Assembly (NCBI GenBank): GCA_021787735.1
Contig: JAJYLL010000008.1
Span: forward strand, 18,444-82,443
Source: Acidobacteriota bacterium
GTDB lineage: Bacteria > Acidobacteriota > Terriglobia > UBA7540
DNA: 64,000 nucleotides
Direction of reading: 5' to 3'
Program-made: the position numbers and the translations under genes
Part shown: positions 26,389-34,976 of the stretch, piece after piece
How positions within the stretch are numbered: the first letter of the stretch is position 1
Layout of the letters: each line of letters starts with the position of its first letter
Notes under the pieces: model-generated
Told to the model about the DNA's origin: nothing
The model's input: the letters and a program-made list of their open reading frames with translations, nothing else
The model's database searches: none

Positions 26389-27081
26389 TTAATCAGAATT
26401 TTGAGCAGTCGCAACAACCTGCTGGATAAACCGCTTCACCAGCATGGCGCGGTGCTCGGGCGTGGCGCTCGATACTCGCCGGGCCTGCGAAAAGAGCATC
26501 CTGTCCGGGATGGCGGCCATGCCGTCCAGAGTATCGGCGACAAACATCCGGGCCAGCCATTCCCAGCCTTCAGCAAACCCATTTGCGTTGACGTAATTTG
26601 CAAACTCCGGGTCGGTGACTCCAAGAATCTCACCCCACCGACTGAGAACCTGCGCATGCGCCTCTGCCGGGTCTTCCGAATAACCGGTCTTGTCCAGCGT
26701 TCCAAGGACTGAACGGTTCAGGCGGTCGTTGACATCGCCCAGCACGAAACTTCCCCAGACTTCGGGAAGATGAACAACCACCTCGCGTGGCAGCTTAAGT
26801 CCCGGATCGAACGCCGGACATGTGCACGACCACAGCAGCGCCACCAACGCTTCATCCGCGAGTTGTGTTCGCAGTGTAACTGTCAACGCCCTGCCGGCAA
26901 CTTTCGATGCATCCGGGTTCGCGCTGAGGTACGATTCAACGGGGCCGACCAGTTTCTTCTCAACCTGCTGGCGGAGGAAGTCGTAGGCGCAGAGAGTCGT
27001 AGCAACGGTCCGCCGGCGAGGTTTATCAAGACGCGAAATCTTGTACCAGAGCGGGTTCGAAAATCTGTCCAACACCCACAC
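26389..27081 (-). CDS. Hypothetical protein, 230 residues
   Basis: Not recognised. No signal peptide or membrane segment. The start is GTG with AGAGGGA about eight bases upstream. The sequence opens WVLDRFSNPLWYKISRLDKPRRRTVATTLCAYDFL, then is helical, with a short CTCP at about residue 85-90 and WGEILGVTDPEF, NGFAEGWEWLARMFVADTLD further on. Codon usage looks like that of the neighbours and there is a plausible ribosome site, so I take it as a gene. A basic region near residues 15-27 might contact nucleic acid, but this is speculation. Confidence 0.6.
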   Translation of the reverse strand: MWVLDRFSNPLWYKISRLDKPRRRTVATTLCAYDFLRQQVEKKLVGPVESYLSANPDASKVAGRALTVTLRTQLADEALVALLWSCTCPAFDPGLKLPREVVVHLPEVWGSFVLGDVNDRLNRSVLGTLDKTGYSEDPAEAHAQVLSRWGEILGVTDPEFANYVNANGFAEGWEWLARMFVADTLDGMAAIPDRMLFSQARRVSSATPEHRAMLVKRFIQQVVATAQNSD

Positions 27082-27313
27082 GATAAATCCCTCTAAACTA
27101 TGCGACGCCGGAGCTTTGACAAAGGCTTCGGAGCGCCTTAAAGCCTATTAAATTCAGTGGAATAGGCTCTACCGCGGTGCGCAGGCAATCGCCTCCCGCT
27201 GCTTGTTCAGTGACCAACTTTATGAACACCACCGGCGGCGATCCACAACGACCCGATACGGTGCCTTGAAGCCTTCGCAGCAAGTGGGAAGTTTGCATCC
27301 CGCGCCATCTTGC

Positions 27314-28933
27314 TCAGGGTGCAACAGAGAGCACGGCGGCGGAAGCATTAGGCAGCGTAAAGATGTAATTGCCGTTCTCACCCGGCGCGACGCTCGTGGT
27401 ACCGGGAGTGCCGATGTGCCCGTCCGTATCAAACTGCTGTCCACCGTAGCGGACATTGTCTGCCATGGAACCGAGGCTGGGCGCCTGGAGCACCAGCAGG
27501 GTGCCCGCACCGGCGTGTCCGGCAAGGTGCACTCTCACCGTGCCGGAAGCCTTCTCATCCTTATTGATGATGAACACGTGCACCTCGCAGTCGGGGCATG
27601 CCGTGGTGGCAAATGCGGTGATGTTGGCTTTCGATTCAACGGAAGCGGGCAGCAGGTGCTCGCCGCTGGCCTTCTGGGCAAACATATACATGGCGTAGTA
27701 GAGCGGCTGCGCGACGTTGCGATAGTGCATCTCGTTGCCCGTCTTCCAACTGAAGGACTGGACCGGATTGTAGGCGCTGCCGCCCGTACGATAGCTGAAA
27801 TGGAAATTTATGTTCGAGTAGCCATCGCTGGCGATGTTAAACATGTAGTCGAGCCCCCAGACGGCAGAGGCGAAGGCGTTGCTGACTCCCGCCATGCCGC
27901 CGCACGACGCCGAGTTGGTTTCCGCCAGCGCCAGCGGCAGGTGGTTCTCGTGCGCCACAGCCACCATCTGTCTGGAAAGATCATTGAATTCCTTCACGCG
28001 TTCCGGCGAGAGCAGTTCCGCCGCGGTCACGTTTTTCTCGCCGCAGGTAGTCGTGGTGTAGTTGTGAACGGAAGCCAGTTTCAAATCCGGGCCAATGCCT
28101 TTCAGGATGGTACCCAGGTCTTCGGCGTTGTTCCATCCGCAGCAATTGGCAGGTGCTACAAAGTTGTACTGGCGTGCCACGGGATTGGCCCGAAAGGCTT
28201 TGATGTAAGCCGTTGCATCCTTCACGTAGTCGGCAGGCGAGTAATTTTTGGGCCGCGCCGGCGTGCGCGCAAACAGGCTGGGTTCGTTACCGATTTCGAG
28301 GCCGATAATCTCGCTGGCCGGAATCTGTTTGGCGATTCCCTCGGTCGCTTCGCGCAGGGCCCAGCGGGCGGAATTCTGTTTCAGGTTCAGGCCCAGGATC
28401 ATGCGCCAGCCCGCTGCTTCCACGGCCGTCGAATAGAGCTTGAGCAGTCCGGCCGTCAGCGTCCCCTCGCACCACTTGGGATGCGGAGCCGCCTTGGGGT
28501 CCCAGCAATTGGTGTCCTGGCTGTTGCCGCCCAGGCGCAGCACGCCAGGGCCCAAGTCCTTCATCATGGTGAAAAAGCCTGTATTGGGAGCGCTGGGCTC
28601 GCCCAGCACGTAATCCAGTTTTGCATCGGCGGGCACACCACTCGGCGGCTGAATACTTCCCCGCGCCTGGGCCGTGGGTGTCGGCAGCGCCATGCCGGCG
28701 GTGGAAACTTCATTGCTGAAGCCGAGAAAATCTTTCGGGATCTCGGCACCCAACTTTTGTGTGTTGACGCTGACCGTTGCCACCGGTGGCGCCGCCGGAC
28801 CAGAGCAGGACGAGAGCACCAGAAAAGTTGCAACCAACAAACCAAGACCGCAGAATGCGGCCACTGAACCGCGAAGGCACGTCCAGGTATCCAAACCAGT
28901 CCTGTCAGGACCGGACCCTTCTAAAGAGCGCAT
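27314..28933 (-). CDS. GH79-family glycosidase lipoprotein (beta-glucuronidase-like)
   Basis: About 539 residues from ATG 28933, which has a perfect AGGAGG seven bases upstream; the frame is open for another 34 codons but without a ribosome site. A signal ends in LVATFLVLSSCSG (lipobox), so the mature protein is lipid-anchored. The catalytic barrel holds Glu217 in LEIGNEPSLF (acid/base) and Glu338 in LALAETNS (nucleophile); the 121-residue separation fits GH79, as in the enzyme from Acidobacterium capsulatum. The C-terminal 130 residues are a beta domain. The exact sugar (glucuronic acid, methylglucuronic acid or other) cannot be told. It stands alone, divergent from padR. Confidence 0.82.
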   Translation of the reverse strand: MRSLEGSGPDRTGLDTWTCLRGSVAAFCGLGLLVATFLVLSSCSGPAAPPVATVSVNTQKLGAEIPKDFLGFSNEVSTAGMALPTPTAQARGSIQPPSGVPADAKLDYVLGEPSAPNTGFFTMMKDLGPGVLRLGGNSQDTNCWDPKAAPHPKWCEGTLTAGLLKLYSTAVEAAGWRMILGLNLKQNSARWALREATEGIAKQIPASEIIGLEIGNEPSLFARTPARPKNYSPADYVKDATAYIKAFRANPVARQYNFVAPANCCGWNNAEDLGTILKGIGPDLKLASVHNYTTTTCGEKNVTAAELLSPERVKEFNDLSRQMVAVAHENHLPLALAETNSASCGGMAGVSNAFASAVWGLDYMFNIASDGYSNINFHFSYRTGGSAYNPVQSFSWKTGNEMHYRNVAQPLYYAMYMFAQKASGEHLLPASVESKANITAFATTACPDCEVHVFIINKDEKASGTVRVHLAGHAGAGTLLVLQAPSLGSMADNVRYGGQQFDTDGHIGTPGTTSVAPGENGNYIFTLPNASAAVLSVAP

Positions 28934-29149
28934 GGCAAAACCTCCTGTGAGCCAACGGGTGGGTGAACCTGCAATGGTGCGGCCACGCGACCCGACAATG
29001 GCACTTTTTACTAAAGCTTGTATCACTTTGCGCAAAGCACTTCAACCCCAAAACCGCTTGCCGGCTTGAAACGAAAACACGCCGCCACGCGACGCGGCTT
29101 AGAGGGCAAGACCACTCCTTCAGCCCTGAGAGTTGTCCGGAGGCAGATG

Positions 29150-29178
29150 TTGACATCGAACTAGTCCTTTGTCATACT
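29150..29178 (+). promoter_or_regulatory. Promoter of padR-permease operon
   Basis: TTGACA at 29150-29155, 17-base spacer, CATACT at 29173-29178. Start of transcription predicted near 29185, about 20 bases before the padR ATG. Confidence 0.65.
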
Positions 29179-29199
29179 CCTGTGTGCAAGCCACAGGAG
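29177..29199 (+). promoter_or_regulatory. Palindromic operator candidate before padR
   Basis: Perfect 8-base inverted repeat CTCCTGTG (29177-29184) and CACAGGAG (29192-29199) with a 7-base centre. It overlaps the end of the -10 box and the predicted transcription start, and its right arm contains the AGGAG ribosome site of padR. Position fits autoregulation by PadR. A shorter palindrome, ATGT-TG-ACAT (29147-29156), overlaps the -35 box. Confidence 0.5.
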
Positions 29200-29204
29200 A
29201 GACG

Positions 29205-29549
29205 ATGACAGAAAACAGGTCAGACATTCTTCAAGGCACCCTCGACCTCATGGTGCTGAAGACCCTCGCAGCCATGGGGCCGTTGCACGGATACGGAATC
29301 GCCCGCCGCATTGAGCAGATCAGCGAGGATGTGTTACGGATTAATCAGGGAACGATTTACGCCTCGCTGGTTCGCCTGTTGCAAAACGGCTGGATTTCCG
29401 CTGCCTGGGGGACTTCAGAAAACAATCGCAAAGCCAAGTTCTATTCCATTACCAAAGTTGGACGGAGGCAGCTCAGGCAAGAGGAGGAGAACTGGTCGCG
29501 CATGTCGGGCGTAATTGGTCGGTTGCTGCAACTCGCCGAGCGGAGATAA
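29205..29549 (+). CDS. PadR-family transcriptional regulator
   Basis: 114 residues from ATG 29205, which has AGGAGA just upstream; the in-frame ATG at 29169 lies inside the promoter. The winged-helix body is standard: ILQGTLDLMVLKTLAAMGPLHGYGIARRIEQ, then INQGTIYASLVRLLQNGWI and KFYSITKVGRRQL. It is the short class that ends soon after the DNA-binding domain (C-terminal helix EENWSRMSGVIGRLLQLAERR for dimerisation). It ends four bases before the large permease gene; this pairing recurs many times in acidobacterial genomes, where the regulator presumably controls the permease and itself. Confidence 0.92.
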   Translation: MTENRSDILQGTLDLMVLKTLAAMGPLHGYGIARRIEQISEDVLRINQGTIYASLVRLLQNGWISAAWGTSENNRKAKFYSITKVGRRQLRQEEENWSRMSGVIGRLLQLAERR

Positions 29550-29553
29550 AAGG

Positions 29554-32178
29554 ATGGTGAACCGGATCAGCGTCCTGGGCCATCGAATTCGTGGACGGAT
29601 CTCCCGCCGCCGGCTGGACGAAGAGTTCGAGCAGGAGCTCGGTACGCACCTGGAGATGCTGACCGAAGAGAATCTCCGTCGGGGCATGTCTCCTGATGAG
29701 GCCCGGCGCATGGCTCGGGTGCAACTGGGAGGCATGACCCAACTCCGCGAAATCCATCGCGAAATGTGGGGCCTGCCGTGGCTCGAAGCCCTGCTTCAGG
29801 ATTTACGCTACGGGATTCGTCAATTCCGACGAAATTCGGGATTCACAATTGTGGCCGTCTTGACGCTGGCGTTGGGCATCGGCGCGACGGCTGCTATTTT
29901 CACAGTATTTAACGCCGTGCTTCTCCGGCCCCTGCCCTATTCGGATCCCTCGCGGCTGGTCTATATCAGCGAGAATCTCGGGCCGAAATATGGTGTCAGC
30001 CAATACATGGGTTACAAGGAGTTTGCTGCCCTCCGGGATCAAAATCGCACTCTCAGTTCGATTGCTGGCTATATGTTTTCGTCCGCGAATTTGGCCGCGG
30101 AAGGCAAGGCTCAGCATGTCATTTACGGTCTCGCCAGCGCTTCATTTTTCTCCCTCTTGCATGTTCGTCCGTTCCTAGGTCGGCTTTTTCTTCCGCAGGA
30201 AGACCGTCGCGGGGGGCCGCTTGTCGCCATTTTGAGTCACGGTCTTTGGACGAATCGCTTTGACAGCGATCCGCACGTTGCAGGCAAGTCAATCACGCTG
30301 GACGGGAAAAGTTATGCGGTCGTGGGCGTGTTGCCTCCCGGTTTTGTAGTTCCCGAACGATATCCGGTTGACTACCAGTTATGGGTTCCCCTTGCCACTG
30401 GTGGGGGTCCGTCGGGCTCTTTCCAGCTTGTTGAGGCGGTTGGCAGGCTCAGGCCTGGCGTAAGTCTGTCACGGGCGAACTCTGAGCTCAACACAATCTT
30501 TCAATCCACGCTTCGCAAGGGCGAAAAGTGGAGCGTGGTCCTCTCAAACTGGCAAAATGAGATCGTCTCAAAATCACGGCGCCTCTTAATGCTGTTTATG
30601 GCTGCTGTCGGGATATTGCTCCTCATTGCCTGCGTGAATGTCGCAAATCTGATGCTCGCCCGCTCGGCTTACCGCCAAAAGGAAATGGCGGTGCGATTGG
30701 CCGTGGGTGCTGGGAAATCAAGGATCATCCGGCAACTGCTGACAGAAAGCGTGCTGCTCGCTTTCGCGGGAGGCGGCATGGGCTTAGCATTGGCAGGTTT
30801 GGGAAAGAAATTGTTGATTTTGCTCATTTCGAGAAACCTTCCCTCCCTCGAACCCATCCGATTCGACTGGCGCGTGTTTGGGTTTGCAGCCGGCGTGACA
30901 GTCCTCACGGGGATCCTTTTTGGCATCGTCCCGGCGTTTCAGGCGTCCAAAGTGCCACTCGACGAAACGCTTAAGGAAGCCACGCGCAACGCAAGCGAAA
31001 GGCATTCGCAAACGTCTCTACGGAGTGTGTTAGTTGTCGCCGAAACTGCCCTGGCACTGGTACTTCTGATTGGCGCTGGATTATTCCTCAAGGGATTCCT
31101 GACCGAGCGCGGCATCAACATGGGATTCAAATCCTCCAATGTGCTGTGCGTGACGGTTGACCTCACACCCTCCCAATATCCCACTAAACCTGCCCAGTCA
31201 GCATTTTTCCAACAGGTCATTGACCGGATCAAAGGATTACCGGGTGTTCGCTCTGTTGCAGGTGATAGTTTTCCTCCATTGGGGAATCGAACAACGGGGC
31301 TGTCCACCGATCTGCACCTGGATGGGAGAGTGGCCGATATCTCCGATACCGCGTTCGATTATGTTACTCCCGATTATTTCCGCACGATGGAGATTCCCCT
31401 TGAGCAGGGACGATTCTTTACCGATGCAGACCGCGAAGGCTCGCTGCCCGTAGCCATTGTGAATCAGGCCTTTGCACATACCTATTGTCACGAAAAGTCG
31501 TGCCTTGGTGCGAGAATCGAGAGTTGGGTTCTGAAGAAAGAGTGGCTGACGATTGTGGGGGTCGTCGGAGATACCCGCCTCCGGCCTGAGAAGAAGCCAT
31601 TCCCCGAAATTTATCTCCCGTACTTGCAAGCCGTCGGGCCTTATATGACTATCCTCACTCGAACGGCGGGAAATCCATTGCATTGGGCATCAGCGGTGCG
31701 CGACCAGGTGTCAGCCGTCGATCAAGACCAACCGCCCTACGACATCGCAACTTTGGACGAACTGCGGGCGAAGTTCATTGCGCCTCGTCGCGTGAACATG
31801 CTGTTACTTGGCTCATTCGCGCTCCTGGGGTTGGTTCTTGCTGGGGTGGGAATTTATGGAGTCGTGGCCTATTCCGTGAGCCGCCGGACCCACGAAGTTG
31901 GCATTCGTATGGCGCTGGGCGCGGAGAAAGGCGATGTCCTGAGAATGGTTGTCGGACAGGGGCTCAAACTGGCGCTGATTGGTGTGGCCATCGGCATTGC
32001 CGGGGCGCTGGCACTCACGCGGTTCTTGTCGAGCCTCCTATACGGAGTCAAGGCCACCGACCCACTCACGTTCATCGCCGTTTCGCTCATCCTGATTGCC
32101 GTGGCGTTGCTGGCGTGCTATATCCCCGCGCGGCGCGCGGCCAAGGTCGATCCCATGGTGGCACTACGATACGAATGA
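29554..32178 (+). CDS. MacB/FtsX-like permease of the acidobacterial duplicated-permease (ADOP) type
   Basis: 874 residues from ATG 29554. The first 90 residues are a soluble segment with LDEEFEQELGTHLEMLTEENLRRGMSPDEARRMA, the N-terminal helix pair seen in this family. Then a repeated plan: TM helix (SGFTIVAVLTLALGIGATAAIF), periplasmic MacB-like domain, three TM helices with an FtsX core (ANLMLARSAYRQKEMAVRLAVGAG, about 370), and again a second periplasmic domain and FtsX core (YSVSRRTHEVGIRMALGAEKGDVLRMV, about 775). No ATPase is encoded next to it; these proteins are usually orphan permeases. Substrate unknown. Co-transcribed with padR. Confidence 0.92.
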   Translation: MVNRISVLGHRIRGRISRRRLDEEFEQELGTHLEMLTEENLRRGMSPDEARRMARVQLGGMTQLREIHREMWGLPWLEALLQDLRYGIRQFRRNSGFTIVAVLTLALGIGATAAIFTVFNAVLLRPLPYSDPSRLVYISENLGPKYGVSQYMGYKEFAALRDQNRTLSSIAGYMFSSANLAAEGKAQHVIYGLASASFFSLLHVRPFLGRLFLPQEDRRGGPLVAILSHGLWTNRFDSDPHVAGKSITLDGKSYAVVGVLPPGFVVPERYPVDYQLWVPLATGGGPSGSFQLVEAVGRLRPGVSLSRANSELNTIFQSTLRKGEKWSVVLSNWQNEIVSKSRRLLMLFMAAVGILLLIACVNVANLMLARSAYRQKEMAVRLAVGAGKSRIIRQLLTESVLLAFAGGGMGLALAGLGKKLLILLISRNLPSLEPIRFDWRVFGFAAGVTVLTGILFGIVPAFQASKVPLDETLKEATRNASERHSQTSLRSVLVVAETALALVLLIGAGLFLKGFLTERGINMGFKSSNVLCVTVDLTPSQYPTKPAQSAFFQQVIDRIKGLPGVRSVAGDSFPPLGNRTTGLSTDLHLDGRVADISDTAFDYVTPDYFRTMEIPLEQGRFFTDADREGSLPVAIVNQAFAHTYCHEKSCLGARIESWVLKKEWLTIVGVVGDTRLRPEKKPFPEIYLPYLQAVGPYMTILTRTAGNPLHWASAVRDQVSAVDQDQPPYDIATLDELRAKFIAPRRVNMLLLGSFALLGLVLAGVGIYGVVAYSVSRRTHEVGIRMALGAEKGDVLRMVVGQGLKLALIGVAIGIAGALALTRFLSSLLYGVKATDPLTFIAVSLILIAVALLACYIPARRAAKVDPMVALRYE

Positions 32179-32196
32179 GACCACTCAGTCAATGAG

Positions 32197-32290
32197 CGAT
32201 TGAGTGATTCGGTGATTGTAAAAGAGGAAATTACAAATGATTGCATCGTTGTGAGTTCTTGGTTCTGAGTTATGGGTCCTGAAATGGCAA
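32197..32290. repeat. Degenerate short-phrase repeats after the permease gene
   Basis: The spacer holds loosely repeated phrases: ATGAGCGATTGAGTGATTCGG-like units (GATTGAGTGATTCGGTGATTG pattern, 32197-32218) and TGAGTTCTTGG, TTCTGAGTTATGG (32251-32275). They encode nothing and resemble the dispersed intergenic phrases often seen in soil-bacterial genomes. Kind of repeat not known. Confidence 0.35.
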
Positions 32291-32393
32291 CTCTGGAATT
32301 TAAGATCGTGACACGGGACGAAGAAACCGCAGACACCACAAATTGGGCATGCACCCCAGCCCCCCTGCCATACGAAGGTGAAGTGTTTAGGGC

Positions 32394-32424
32394 AAAAAAA
32401 ACGGGGCGCCTTTTTGGGCGCCCC
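32394..32424 (-). terminator. Rho-independent terminator of the small secreted-protein gene
   Basis: Read on the minus strand: GGGGCGCC arm (32424-32417), 6-base loop, GGCGCCCC arm (32410-32403), one base, then eight T. It lies 43 bases after the stop of the 124-residue secreted protein. The clearest intrinsic terminator in the window. Confidence 0.88.
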
Positions 32425-32466
32425 AGGAGGTCCGTAGGGAGGAAGAAACAACTGAAGGAAAATGGA

Positions 32467-32841
32467 TTACCAGATTGCGCGCCACACGGATTTGGCGCCC
32501 TGTGCAACTGTGTAAGGAGTCCGCTTGGCACCGTAGTAAATCGCAGCGCCGCCGTCCTTGGCTCCGTTGGTGGTCACCTGGCCCAGGTGGACCAGAACAT
32601 GCTTGACAGAATTTCCCGCGTTTTCCGTCGCCGGCATGGCGGCGGTTTGCACCTTGTTCATTGCGGCTTGCCCGCCGGCAACCGTTGCAGCGGCAGCATC
32701 CGCCGTTCCTTTCAACACCATCTTTCCGGCGTACCGGATTACTCCAGCCCTAGCCGCGGGCGCCGTCCACGCCAGCATCATGCAAGCCAGCACAACCATT
32801 CCAGCTTTAAGGCAAACACCAGAAATCCGATTCAGTGACAT
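32467..32841 (-). CDS. Small secreted protein of unknown family
   Basis: 124 residues. A signal peptide (LKAGMVVLACMMLAWTAPAARA, cleavage likely after ARA at about residue 32) exports it. The mature 92 residues are rich in Ala and Gly with alternating small residues (VLKGTADAAAATVAGGQAAMNKVQTAAMP), end with VAQGAKSVWRAIW and contain no Cys. GAGGTG precedes the ATG at a good distance and a strong terminator follows the stop, so it is an independent, probably well-expressed transcript. Family not recognised; a cell-envelope or surface role is a guess. Confidence 0.72.
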   Translation of the reverse strand: MSLNRISGVCLKAGMVVLACMMLAWTAPAARAGVIRYAGKMVLKGTADAAAATVAGGQAAMNKVQTAAMPATENAGNSVKHVLVHLGQVTTNGAKDGGAAIYYGAKRTPYTVAQGAKSVWRAIW

Positions 32842-33294
32842 AATTCTTTCACCTCATCAAAGGGTTTTTAAAACAACTTCGGCGCGCGTTGCATAACTTC
32901 ACTTCACGTGCCGCTAAACACACCCCCCAAAAACCCGACGCTTCTCCAACTTCAGTTACAGCAAACTTCAAGGGGCATTCTCCATGCCCAACTCGCGGCC
33001 CGCCCGGACAACCAGGGCAAATCTGCCAGCGCCCCACTCCCCCACGCGCCGTTCAATTTATATAGATGTTTGTAATCGCCCTGCGGTTGCCGATGTTGTC
33101 CTGATTTGAGTTCCCATCCGAGACTCAACCTTGCCACAGGGCGGCGTAAAGCCGCCGGTGCATCCAGACTTTAAACACTTCACAGCTCAGCCAAATTGAC
33201 ACCCCCCTAACGCTGTGTTAGGTTCAAGATTCAGGTGGCTGGCCCACGGCGAGACACGCCTCCACGTAAAAGATCCACTCGACAGGCAAAAAAC
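32842..33294. other. Intergenic region without a gene (453 bases)
   Basis: Divergent region between the small secreted-protein gene (minus) and tldD (plus). It must hold both promoters. I see AT-rich stretches around 33055-33075 but no convincing -35/-10 pair, no RNA gene and no ORF with a ribosome site. Confidence 0.5.
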
Positions 33295-34749
33295 ATGGCA
33301 GCAAATGACCGAATTTTCTTTGACCGTTACGGACTGTCCCAGGCCGACCTGGAACGCTATCTTGCGGAAGCGCTTTCCGACGGCGGCGACTACGCGGACC
33401 TCTATTTTGAGCACACCACGTCCACTTCCCTGCAGGTGGATGAGTCGCTGGTAAAGTCGGCGCTCGAAGGAATCTCCGTGGGTTGCGGCGTGCGCGTGCT
33501 GGCGGGAGAGCAGACCGGCTACGCCTACACGGACGACCTTTCGTCGGAAAAGATTCTGAAGGCCGCGCGCACTGCGGCGCGCATTGCGAGTGGCCCCGCC
33601 AGCGTTTCAACCGTGGGGCTTTCAAGCGTGCAGCCGCCGAGCAACCTTTATCCCGTGGTTGCGCCTTCGACCGAGCGCGCGCTCAGCGAGCGGCTCGATC
33701 TGGTGCGGCGCGCTGATATTGCCGCCCGTGCCTACGATCCGCGGATCGCGCAGGTGCGGGTGAGTTACGCCGACCAGAGCCGCCACATCATGCTGGCCGG
33801 ATCTGACGGCCGCATCGTCACCGACTTCCAGCCGCTGGTCCGCTTGAGCGTTTACGTGATTGCACAGGAAGGCGACAAGCTGCGCTCCGGCTCGCATGGC
33901 GGAGGCGGGCGCGTCGGCCTGGAGTTTTTCGAAGGCGACCGCAGCCCCGAAAAGTTCGCGCAGGAAGCTTCACGGCAGGCCATCGTTCAGCTTGACGCGC
34001 GGGAAGCGCCGGCGGGGGAGATGCAGGTGGTGCTGGGGCCGGGCTGGCCGGGCATTCTGTTGCACGAAGCCGTTGGGCACGGGCTCGAGGCCGACTTCAA
34101 TCGCAAGGGCATTTCGGCTTTCTCCGGGCGGATCGGGAAGAAAGTGGCGTCCGAACTATGCACCGTGGTGGACGATGGAACCATTCCCTCGCGGCGAGGG
34201 TCGCTGAACGTGGACGATGAAGGCGAGCCCACACACAAGAACGTGCTGATCGAAAACGGCACGCTGATGGGCTATCTACAAGACAAGATCAGCGCCGAGC
34301 AGTTGAAAACCACCCGCACCGGAAACGGCCGTCGTGAAAGCTACGAACACATCCCGATGCCACGCATGACCAACACCTACATGCTGGCGGGCCAGGACGA
34401 TCCCGACGAAATTGTTCGCTCGGTTGATCGCGGCCTCTACGCGTCGCATTTTGGCGGCGGGCAGGTAGACATCACCAACGGCAAATTCGTTTTTTCGGCT
34501 TCGGAGGCTTATCTGATCGAGGACGGCAAAATCACCGCGCCGGTGCGCGGCGCTACGCTGATCGGCGACGGGCCGACCGTACTGACCAACGTCACCGCCG
34601 TCGGCAACGATTTGCAGCTCGATCCGGGCATCGGCACCTGCGGCAAAGGCGGCCAGAGCGTCCCCGTGGGCGTGGGCATTCCGACCATCAAGATCAGCCG
34701 CCTCACCGTGGGCGGCACCGCAGGGCGCGGGATGCAATCGTTTACGTAG
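33295..34749 (+). CDS. tldD: TldD metalloprotease subunit
   Basis: 484 residues from ATG 33295; an upstream GTG at 33235 would add 20 uncharacteristic residues. The zinc motif HEAVGH is at residues 257-262, in LHEAVGHGLEADFNRKGISAFSGRIG, and the third ligand Cys is expected in the C-terminal third (DPGIGTCGKGGQSVPVG). TldD and PmbA (TldE) form a heterodimeric protease that trims unfolded or ribosomally made peptides (microcin B17, CcdA). Its partner lies 227 bases downstream. No peptide precursor or modification enzyme is seen nearby, so housekeeping proteolysis is the likelier role. Confidence 0.95.
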   Translation: MAANDRIFFDRYGLSQADLERYLAEALSDGGDYADLYFEHTTSTSLQVDESLVKSALEGISVGCGVRVLAGEQTGYAYTDDLSSEKILKAARTAARIASGPASVSTVGLSSVQPPSNLYPVVAPSTERALSERLDLVRRADIAARAYDPRIAQVRVSYADQSRHIMLAGSDGRIVTDFQPLVRLSVYVIAQEGDKLRSGSHGGGGRVGLEFFEGDRSPEKFAQEASRQAIVQLDAREAPAGEMQVVLGPGWPGILLHEAVGHGLEADFNRKGISAFSGRIGKKVASELCTVVDDGTIPSRRGSLNVDDEGEPTHKNVLIENGTLMGYLQDKISAEQLKTTRTGNGRRESYEHIPMPRMTNTYMLAGQDDPDEIVRSVDRGLYASHFGGGQVDITNGKFVFSASEAYLIEDGKITAPVRGATLIGDGPTVLTNVTAVGNDLQLDPGIGTCGKGGQSVPVGVGIPTIKISRLTVGGTAGRGMQSFT

Positions 34750-34976
34750 CAAGGACAATCAAAAGCCGTCTGACGCCAAGGCGCAAAGGGCCGGATCGAG
34801 GATTGGACAAGTCTTCCGATTTATGACTGTGCGCGTGGCGATGATTACGGATCTTCTCCCTGGCGGTCGTTTTAGCTTCGCGCCTTAGCGCCTTTGCGAG
34901 AGAGTGCTCTTTTTTTCACGGTGCCAGATCCGACACCGCATTAGAGATTTAGACAAAGTACCAATTTGAGAACTCT
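34750..34976. repeat. Spacer with imperfect inverted GCGC-AAAGG phrases between tldD and pmbA
   Basis: TGACGCCAAGGCGCAAAGGG (34771-34790) and GCGCCTTAGCGCCTTTGCGAG (34880-34900) are approximate inverted copies. No ORF with a ribosome site. Such phrases recur as dispersed intergenic sequences in many soil bacteria; here they could form a loose stem in the tldD-pmbA transcript. Confidence 0.4.

Noticed and set aside
27203..28867. 554-codon open frame on the plus strand
   Set aside because: Antisense to the GH79 gene; GC-rich codon third positions leave the opposite strand open. No recognisable domain.
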